Made by a program: the position numbers and the translations under genes. Positions 55,961 through 64,000 of a DNA stretch of 64,000 nt are shown piece by piece. Positions within the stretch are counted from its first letter, which is position 1, and each line of letters begins with the position of its first letter. Source of the DNA: Paguma larvata (lineage: Eukaryota > Chordata > Mammalia > Carnivora > Viverridae); assembly GCA_030068075.1 (NCBI GenBank), contig CM057829.1, forward strand, positions 81,155,132 to 81,219,131, read 5' to 3'. Below the pieces are notes generated by a model, which was not told where the DNA came from, made no database searches, and saw nothing but the letters and a program-made list of their open reading frames with translations.

Positions 55961-56044
55961 ATAATTATAATTATGGGACTCAAGACAGTAGTTCTCCCAG
56001 ATGAGGGAATATCAGGAAATTGGTGGAAAAGGGTCAGAGCACTG

Positions 56045-56197
56045 GATGTAAGTTATTCTCAAATGTTTTATTTTTATGTTTGCGTGTTTACTAAAAATAG
56101 ACAAATAGGTCATATAGCTAGATGCGAGTTATTGTTAAAGATGTTGATTTTTACGTTTGTGTGCTTATTAAAAATAAATAGATTATAGATAGATAGA
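56045..56197 (+). repeat. 76-base imperfect tandem duplication
   Basis: GATGTAAGTTATT (56045) and GATGCGAGTTATT (56121) start two copies offset by 76 bases. Later blocks also pair: TTTTTATGTTTGCGTGTTTA with TTTTTACGTTTGTGTGCTTA, and CTAAAAATAGACAAATAG with TTAAAAATAAATAGATTA. The second copy runs into a short GATA array. Confidence 0.85.
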
Positions 56198-56631
56198 TAA
56201 AATAGATAAAAGGCTGAATTATGCACCAAAGATGACAATGTTTCATAAAAAGGAATATGATTAACCCAATTATGTGCACGCGATGACCACTTTTTAAAAT
56301 TTTCTTCATAATTAGCAATTAACCCTCTTGATATACTTGCCTACCTCATACAACTTGTAAATTATTCCTCCCATCCAAGAAAAAAACTGAAGTTTTACTC
56401 TTTGGATAAATGGAATAAGAAGTACTAGGTATGGCTAGTGTTAGGGAAGAGGAACCAAATAGAAAGCGAGAGAAATAAAAGAACTGGTCTATTTTTTCTA
56501 CTCATGTGTCAAACTTTTTGTTCTCTAAACATTGAATGACTAATTACTCTCTGGCAAAAATTGACTAGCATTCCCCCACCAAACAACAAGAAATCCTATA
56601 GATATGAGCCCTTGGTGGGAAGGATAATGCA
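56198..56631. other. AT-rich low-copy sequence
   Basis: Nothing recognised between the duplication and the LTR. Confidence 0.4.
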
Positions 56632-57232
56632 TTAATTTTCTGTTCCTGCATAAAAAATTACCAGAAACTTAGTGACTTAAAACAACACAAATTTAGTAAA
56701 ATGGTGCAGCCACTGTGGAAAACCAGTTGGCAGTTACCCCTCAAATTATACATAGAACTACCCTAATATCCTTCAGAGCCACTTTTGGGTATATGGTAAA
56801 AGAAGTGAAAGCAAGGACTCAAGCAGGTATTCGCACACCCATGTTCATAGCAACATTATTGACAGTAGGACTGAAGTCTACTTGTCTTGCTAGCTGTCAG
56901 CTGGAAACTGCTCTCAGCACCTAGAGGCCACTCAATTCTTTTCCACGAGGTCTGTTCCTTCTCAGCAAATCCCTCTCATGTTTCAAATCTGTCTGACTCC
57001 TGTTTATGCCACCAGTTGGAGGGAATGGTCTGATTTTAAAGGGCTCATAAGATTGAGTAGATCCACCTAGATAATTTCCCCTTTTTAAAGTAATAGGTTT
57101 TTACCTTAATTACATCTGCAAATCCTTTTTGTTATGTAATGTAACATAAATACAGGAGTAACACCAGGGAGTAGAGATTCCTTGGGGGGGGGCGGGGGGG
57201 GAGCATATTTTGTAATTCTGTCTACCACAAGG
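56632..57232 (-). mobile_element. ERVL-MaLR (MLT1-type) LTR, antisense, interrupted by L1
   Basis: The left part (TTAATTTTCTGTTCCTGCAT, ACTTAGTGACTTAAAACAAC) and right part (GGACTGAAGTCTACTTGTCT, TTCTTTTCCACGAGGTCTGT, CCTTAATTACATCTGCAAAT, TGTAATTCTGTCTACCACAA) are two pieces of one antisense LTR. They are separated by L1 sequence at 56697-56878. A G9-C-G8 run lies at 57184-57201. Non-coding solo LTR. Confidence 0.75.
56697..56878 (+). mobile_element. L1 ORF2 fragment inside an LTR
   Basis: AAAATGGTGCAGCCACTGTG, GAAAACCAGTTGGCAGTTAC, TTTTGGGTATATGGTAAAAG and CACACCCATGTTCATAGCAA are sense L1 ORF2 3' sequence. It lacks both L1 ends and a poly-A tail, so it is not a simple full insertion. Confidence 0.85.
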
Positions 57233-57959
57233 GACACCTTGTTAAAAAAAAGGCTATTTCTCAGCTTAGCTCACTAGTGGACAAGCCCTGCCACATACAT
57301 AGTATTTCCAATCAAAATTTTAATCTTCAAACAAGGTGCCAGTGGAGACTGAAGGAATGAGAAAAACAAAAGAAAAAAAAAAGAAAAATATTTTTAAATG
57401 CATTTTAGAACACAGAGGCAGTAAATAAAACAAAAGAAAAAACTATCTCATAAAATTAAAAGGATGACATTATTTAAGACAGATAAAGTTCTTAAAACCA
57501 TAACTGAACTTAAGTGTTCAACAGATTTAGGGCACGATTAAAATTACCATTCTATTACATCCATGAAATAAGAACATTGACACCATAAGAAAAGGGACAC
57601 TCATAGACCAACAAAAAATTCATACATACACACATATTTAAGAACATAAATAAGTATATATATGAAATAGATATATACATATCTATCTTGCATATATATA
57701 TGTATCTAACATAGATATCTAACATATGTATATACATATCTAAAATATCGATATCTATCTACAAAGCATATTTAAAGAAGGCATGGAAGAAAAATAATGC
57801 TTAGGAAAAGTTACCTAAACTTATACATAAAAAGCCTCAACAATAACAATAAAAACAAAAAAAGACAAAAAAATCCAGAAGTTTAAAGATAAAGACAATA
57901 AAGAAACTGTCCAGGAAGTATAAACTTTAATAGGGAAACCTCAGTAATAGAGAAACGAG
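57233..57959. other. A-rich sequence with AT simple repeats
   Basis: 57650-57760 is a degenerate TATA/GATA/CATA simple repeat. 57370-57960 is A-rich on the plus strand and may be an upstream part of the L1 remnant that follows. Confidence 0.4.
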
Positions 57960-58640
57960 AAAAACAAAGGGGAAAAATTATCAAAGAAATAGTATATGGA
58001 TATCATCTCTATTGTTGGGGCATAAGTTTCTACGTCGAAAGGTACCAGCGCATTTTAATCAACAGAGTAGAATTTTAAGAGACACATTAAAATACCCGCC
58101 ATCATTAAAATTCAAACTTCCAGGAATACAGGAAAGATGCCAACATTTTCCAGGGATGAGAAAAGGTGGAACAGTAAAGATTTGGGGATCAGAAAAGGAT
58201 CAGCTATATGAGATATAATACTGACATCTGAGAGAAAATGGAATTATGCTTTCAAGGTTTTTAAAAACAAAACAAAGCAACTTCTCACTTAAAATTCTAT
58301 ATTATGCCAAAATTTGAAACAAGAGTGATGGCAGAAAGGTATTTCATGTATGCAAATTCTGAACATCTTATACACCCTTTTCCAGCAGGTTACAAAGCAA
58401 AATCCAAGCGGAACAATTAACCCAGAGAATGATATGGAATCAAGGGAGATGGTCCAGCACAGGACCAAAACAAAGGAAATTCCTATCCGAAGACAATTTT
58501 AAGAAGACCACGGGGCCTCGTGCCCGATCAGTACTACAAGTTTTATGGGAGCCACATAGTGGCCACAAGGAGGAATTTTCGCCTCCCATGCTTTCCTTAA
58601 ACATTGAAACTGAAAAGGTTTTTGAAATGATGATATAAAG
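57960..58640 (+). mobile_element. Probable old L1/HAL1 ORF1-region remnant
   Basis: AAAATTATCAAAGAAATAGT, TGACATCTGAGAGAAAATGG, TTATGCTTTCAAGGTTTTTA, AAAATTCTATATTATGCCAA, TTTCCAGCAGGTTACAAAGC and ATGGAATCAAGGGAGATGGT follow the order of L1/HAL1 ORF1 C-terminal DNA. The short frames at 58012-58218 and 58429-58638 are broken pieces of it. Element class likely, subfamily unknown. Confidence 0.6.
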
Positions 58641-60356
58641 CGGGATTATTAAAAATTATGAAAGTATTATTTAATATAAACACAAATTAAATTAACAAAT
58701 GAATATATCTACTTGTCATTCATTTCTACCAAGAAGCCCACATTTGTTTTGTGTTTTATATTTCCTGAGAAAACTCTTCTCATCCATAGTTACTGACCAT
58801 GGACCATGTTCTTCTTTGATATGAGTATCGTGGTGGTTGATATATCGTCATGAATTAAAACTAAGATATCACAGATGCAGATAAAACTTCAATTAGCAAT
58901 TTATGTTACTAGCCTTAAACAAAATAAACTCTTAAAAATCACCAAGAAAAAAACCCATTCGATATAATTTTAATTAGTAAGAATATTTAATTTAAATTAC
59001 CTAATCAAAATTTTCAGTGTTATTTAGCATAATGTTTACTGGTCTCCTGAGCATTATTTTTTTGTGAACTCTGCATCTTTTTTGCATATTTTAATAAACG
59101 ATTCTTATTTTAGCTTTTAGAAATAATTACACATGCGTGCATACACATAAAATCATTTATACCTACGAGCATACCCCTTAATAACATATGTCTATTCGAT
59201 TTCAAGGGCAAGGAGTTGGCACTTGGGAACTCTGGTTGAATGTCCAGTTGACAATCTGGGAATGTCATCAGGTACTCTCGAAGAATGTTTTCCAAGCAGT
59301 CAAATCTGTTTTCCACTTCTTCCCAAGTTGCTGGCACTTGTCATCCTCCAGGAAAACGAAATCCTTTTTCCATTCACCTGGCTCAGTATTGCCTCACAAC
59401 ATTTTCTGTCCAGCTGCAAGAAATGTTGCCTCTCCCCATTGCCAATCATTTCCTCAGCCAACACATTTTCCTCCATTGCGTCTCTACAATACCTTACACT
59501 TATGTAATGCTTTCTTAAGTAGGCTCTCAAAGTCCTTCCAAATATACTACCTCATTAGTCTTCCTGATACTTTTATAACGAGCACAGGCATAGACAAACC
59601 CAAATTTGTCAATGGGTTGGATTCTCAAAAGTCATTTGGATTTTGGCTGTTTGGAACCCAGCGACAAAATACCGAGTTTGGGTCTCAGCACAGTTTAAAT
59701 ATACCTTCGTGCATGTGTAACTAAAGTACAGTTCTATGTGTGTGATGCTACCCAGATCACCCCGCATGTTTCATGCTGTTTCTGCAGGATTATGAATCAA
59801 TTGGATGAAGAATCCAACTGGGAATTCAGGAAAAAGGTTTTTCTCTGCTGACTTCCTGGCAACAGAGTTTGGGAATAACTTATTCGATACTACCCAGTCC
59901 TCATCTATAGCCCGCATAATAGAGAATGTGGAGAAGCGCTGATCCAGAGTGCTGGGGAAATATGGGAAAGGAATGTGGAAGCAAAAAGGTAGCAGTGAGC
60001 TGCAGAAGTTCAGAGGCTAGGTTTTTTATCTTATGAGTTCACCCCTCCCCTTTTTTTAACCTTCTGGTTTCCCAGGGTTTGGCCCTTAGGTACTATTTTC
60101 ACCACCAACTACTTGACACTTCCCATCAAGGTTTCTCACTTCCTTCGTACACTGTGAACTAGAAAACAGTTACGCACTTTCCTCCTATCTTCCTATGCAT
60201 GCCCACAAAAAAACACTTTGAAGACAGTATAAAACATTCTAGTGAATATTTAAAACATCGAAGAGATAAAAACGAACTTCATGCAGGGGAATGCACAGCT
60301 GTATATTGGTGGTGATGGTGGCTACGATACACATGAAATAATGGTATAATGCTGTT
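58641..60356. other. Low-copy sequence; longest frame of the window
   Basis: Contains the 178-codon plus-strand frame 59188-59724 and two minus-strand frames over the same bases. No signal peptide, domain or splice context is evident, so I do not call a gene. 59480-59600 has weak MIR-like similarity (TTACACTTATGTAATGCTTT). Confidence 0.4.
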
Positions 60357-60367
60357 CTAGTTTTAAA

Positions 60368-60582
60368 AAATTTTTTTTAATGTTTATTTATTTTTCAGAG
60401 ACATAGAGGCACAGCGTGAACAGGGGAAGGGCAGAGAGAGAGGGAGACACAGAATCGGAAGCAGGCATCCAGGCTCTGAGCAGTCAGCGCAGAGCCCGAC
60501 GTGGGGCTCGAACTCACAGACCGCGAGATCATGACCTGAGCTGAAGTCGGCCGCCGAACCGACTGAGCCACCCAGGCGCCCC
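60368..60582 (-). mobile_element. Felid SINE (SINEC_Fc type), young, antisense
   Basis: TTTTTAATGTTTATTTATTT tail, CACAGAATCGGAAGCAGGCA, GACGTGGGGCTCGAACTCAC, ACCGCGAGATCATGACCTGA and GAGCCACCCAGGCGCCCC head. It retains many CpGs. Target-site duplication CTAGTTTTAAA (60357-60367) / CTAGTTTTTAAA (60583-60594). Confidence 0.97.
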
Positions 60583-60594
60583 CTAGTTTTTAAA

Positions 60595-63159
60595 GAAACG
60601 CTCAGCCTAAATATTTCTCTAAATATTTTAGAGAAAAAAACCTCAGCCTCCTTGGCACATTAGCACAAGAGAAGTGCAGTTTCTGAAGTCACGAGAAAGG
60701 AAGAAGAGAGTATTTATGGTGAGGGCACGGCGAGGTCATCCGTCCATGGATGTGAGTTAAGAAGAGTTAGATACCGCAAATGAATCACTCCTACGTAGTT
60801 TTGAAGAGAAAGGCTGAAAGGAGAGAGAGAGAGATAAGGAAAGAAAGAGAGGAGAAGGGGAGAGGGAGAGGGAGAAAAGGAATTTTGTATAGCGAAACAC
60901 TAAGTAAATAATGTGTATAGACAAGGGCCTCGAGATTGAGGATGAAGGACTTAAAAAATATTTAGGGGAGCATATAGTAATATCGAAAATGGGTAGTTGC
61001 CAGCATGATACTCACAGGTTGCTTATAATTCCATCTTGTTGATAATTTTCTGATTTTTTCGCCCATCGTCACAGAAAAAAACTGGAATTTATGTTCCGTG
61101 CTGGAATGGCTTCCCCCCACCCCACAATTTTCATAGCTGATTTCATACACTAGCAATTTTCAAGTTCTAGAAGTTCTAATTATTTTTGTTTTAATTTTCT
61201 TTTTCTGAAACATTGTTTTGTGAGGCTAATTTGCGACGTTATGTGCGGACGTAGTGAAGCAAACTCAAATACGAAAAGGGTGAAATACGATATAGGCAGT
61301 GTCCTTTACCACTTCTTCCTCTGATGCTATGTCACTGAGGGAAAAGACACAGACGGCCTTACATAATTTCTTCCCTTTTTCTCTTATAGCCATTCCCTTA
61401 TAACAATTCACCCTGTCATCTGGGATACCAAGTGAAAAAATAACTCTAGGTGATTTTTGTTTGTAATAACTAATAATGTTTGTTTGTTTGTAATAACGAG
61501 GCTTGGGGAGGAGGAGAGAGATGTAGCAGACTTCTCAGCCTTTAGAGTCCGGGGAAGAGTTTCTGTTCCACGGATCTTTGGTGGTTATTCCCAGGCTGAG
61601 CGTCAAGTATTTTAATCAGGGAAGGTCTTGGACGTCCCTATCTGATCTTTCATAGAAGGGATGTATGCAGATCACTTGTGTAATACGTGGGAACGGTTTA
61701 GATATGGTTCCCAGAAATAAATTCCAAATGAGATGTTTTCTCCAATGGCTGAATGGTTTTACCTAAAAAATAAGCAAATCGAAATGCAAAATCCTCTATA
61801 GAGAAACTTCTTTCTCTAAATTCCACAAATTTGCCATTAAAAGGTGACTGGGGTCCTCAGTAGATATCCAGATGTAAGCAGTAGTAATCAGAGGTATCAT
61901 TAATAATTACACACTAATGCTCCAGTTGGTACATAAACACATGATTTCTGGTCAGTAGGTATAAATGAGGCATAAACAAGCACATCTGGAAGGTTCTGGG
62001 TATATAGTAGGTTGATTGATTGATAATAAGTAATGGATCACATTTGGTCATTTGAATTAATTTGGAAGAGAAGTCAGCTGTAAATAGATTAAAAGTAGAA
62101 TGCTTAAATATTAAGAGTAATTAATGAGTTAAGTTTCAACATAGTTTTAACAGTGGAGCTAGAGACTTTGTAGGCACTCAGGAAAACAGATTCTGCATGC
62201 AGATGCGGTTATTCTAATGAACCAATTTATTATGTATACTCAGCTAAATTCATTTTAGGAAGAGTACCGCGTAAACTGTAAAAATAAAAATAAAAATAAG
62301 GCTACACACACATCTGTTTTTTAGAAGATCTTCATTTTGCAATATAGCTCCTAATAGTTTTTAGTCCAATCACATTGCTTAAAGTCAAAACCCGGTCTTT
62401 CAGTGATTTTTATGCTTTCATTAAGAGAAAATTTTGGGATATGAAATTAGACAAATTGAAAAAATGCTCCAATTATAAAAAAAAAAAGGAAACTATAAAT
62501 GGGTATCATCACCCACTCTCCTTTTCATATGAATCATTTGGTTAAAGAATATTAGTATGTACGTCTCTGGTCCAGTTTATATTTTTTAGGCCCTTTAGAC
62601 AACACTACAATCTATGAGCGTAACATACACTGTAAGCTGATGATGTGTTAGCTGTCAGAGAGCTGCTATGGGTTTGGCTTTTTGTGACCAGGTCACTGTC
62701 TATATTTCAGCATTGAATTTCAAGGCACATCTACTCCACTTAAAAGTCTTTAGAGCATGGTGATAAAGGGCTGGGAGCATAGATTGTCTAAACATTATAA
62801 AAATAGAGAAGCAAAAAATGTGATACTTCACCCAATCCATTTACCTGCCAATTCAATAGTGTGTCTTGTAATTTTTATTTAAAATATGTAACAGTTTGAG
62901 GTTTCTGTAGGATGGATGCCATGTGTGTGTGTGTGTATGTGTGTGTGTGTGTGTGTGTGTTTTCCTGAATGCTGCAAAAGTATCTTCGATGACTCATTAG
63001 ATGGTCACTTCGTAGTTTAGAACGCCTACCTGTACAGTATTTGTGATGCTCGTTGCCTGGTGCTCTCTTTTGATTTGCCAGAGAGGTTGCCTTTAGCCCA
63101 TTTAACTTCCAGATCTTTGCCAGTATAACACATAGCCGTATTAATATAGACCTCTATTG
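60595..63159. other. Two-and-a-half-kilobase low-copy stretch
   Basis: No SINE, LTR or L1 recognised. A GA-rich patch lies at 60818-60878 and a (TG)n array at 62921-62960 (listed). The 61230-61300 segment is unusual for its CpGs in otherwise AT-rich DNA. No gene supported. Confidence 0.4.
62921..62960. repeat. (TG)n microsatellite
   Basis: About 20 TG units with one TATG interruption near 62937. Z-DNA-prone and likely polymorphic. Confidence 0.96.
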
Positions 63160-63312
63160 TTGCTTTTACATAAATTAACATTTTCCCTTCACAATAACCA
63201 CATAAGGTAAGTAATATTAGTCCAACTTGACAGATGCAGAAACCACAGTTCAGGGAGATCCCACAAGCTGGTTCAATCACTTAATTGAATCTAGATCTTC
63301 TGACTCTACAGA
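63160..63312 (+). mobile_element. MIR SINE, ancient
   Basis: CCTTCACAATAACCACATAA, GGTAAGTAATATTAGTCCAA, TTGACAGATGCAGAAACCAC and TCTAGATCTTCTGACTCTAC follow the MIR order ('cctcacaacaaccctatgaggtaggtactattattatccccattttacagatgaggaaactg'). Confidence 0.8.
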
Positions 63313-64000
63313 ACATCTTATTTTCAAAATGCTGTATATATGAATATGATATTTTGATTTGAATGTGAAGATGTTATTAATTGGGGTTCGAGTCATTTCT
63401 AGAGTCATTTCTTTTTGTTTGTTACTTCCCTGCCAGAATGGAGTGAAAATTTTAAATGCTTTGAAAAAAGGAATTAGCAGGACTAAGTTTGTTAGCAATA
63501 AAATTCTTATGCAAAATCAAAGCAGAGTGAAGATGTTTCTATGATGCATGATTTTTACAAAAAATCCTTGTCCCTGACTCTACTGTGATTATAAAGCATA
63601 TATTTTATACGATGTTAGTATATCTTAATTAAGTGATAGGTTGAGTGTTAAGCTAACACAGTACTATCAGATGCAAATATTCTCTTAAGGAATATTAAGT
63701 GTGATTTCTAAAGGGGGAGGAGGTTGTATTTGGAATTCTCCGCATCTACTATTCTCTCACCGTCAAATGGATCATTACATTCTCAACACTTAATTATCTT
63801 TTCACCTAAATTGTGTCTTATTTAACTTGATCATTTAAACTGCTAATGTGACTTTTTTATGTTCATCTTGTCTCTATATAAATGAACTGCTATTCTCTAA
63901 CTTGACTCTGGCTTAACGAATGAAATCTGAAATTTATAAAGAAAAAAGGGAAAAGCAGAAACTTTTCTTTTTTCTTTTCTTTTCTTTGTCATTTGCAAAC
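63313..64000. other. Low-copy sequence to window end
   Basis: Two overlapping opposite-strand frames (63277-63544) are unsupported. The window ends in a TTTTC-rich pyrimidine patch (63964-63986). Confidence 0.4.

Noticed and set aside
59188..59724. 178-codon plus-strand open frame, the longest in the window
   Set aside because: No domain, signal peptide, membrane pattern or splice context. The same bases are also open in other plus frames and on the minus strand, which indicates stop-poor composition. A frame of this length is not surprising in 64 kb of six-frame translation.

Overview
This is 64 kb of mammalian non-coding DNA, almost certainly from a cat-family (felid) genome. The main evidence is about 32 copies of a tRNA-Lys-derived carnivore SINE. 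The better-preserved copies have the feline form: a head close to GGGGCGCCTGGGTGGCTCAG, a B box close to GGTTCGAGCCC, the CTCAGAGCCTGGAGCCTGCTTC body, a CT-rich stretch and an A-rich AAATAAATAAA tail. I recognise no protein-coding exon, no functional RNA gene and no CpG-island promoter. Every open reading frame I examined is either a translated repeat or an unremarkable chance frame. The window therefore looks intergenic or deep-intronic.

Layout. 0-4 kb holds a cluster of five same-strand SINEs. 4-9 kb is AT-rich low-copy sequence with L2 remnants. 9-24 kb mixes MaLR-type LTRs (about 9.3 and 17 kb), L2 pieces and SINEs, including two SINEs inserted back to back at one target site (19.9-20.4 kb). 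25.3-30 kb is an L1 graveyard: ORF2 pieces in both orientations, an antisense ORF1 piece and four SINEs nested inside. 30.5 kb is another MaLR LTR. 31.4-38.2 kb is the main SINE-free interval and carries a (TTTTA)(TTTCA) pentanucleotide repeat and AT-rich low-copy sequence. 38-42 kb holds a Tigger-like DNA transposon, MIRs, an L1 3' end and a composite retroposon of two SINEs plus a (CTTT)n tail. 42-53 kb is mostly low-copy with scattered SINEs and a long purine tract. 53-54 kb holds antisense L1 3' ends. 54-64 kb holds a hAT-type element, a 76-bp tandem duplication, an LTR interrupted by L1, an ORF1-like L1 piece, one young SINE and otherwise low-copy sequence.

Nothing here forms an operon, pathway or defence system, and I found no credible new biological system. 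The informative content is retrotransposition history (nested, tandem, inverted and transducing insertions), a few unstable repeats, and SINE-poor blocks that could hold conserved non-coding elements. Repeat family names come from remembered consensus patterns, not from a database search. Boundaries are usually good to about 5-20 bases where target-site duplications (TSDs) are quoted, and rougher elsewhere.
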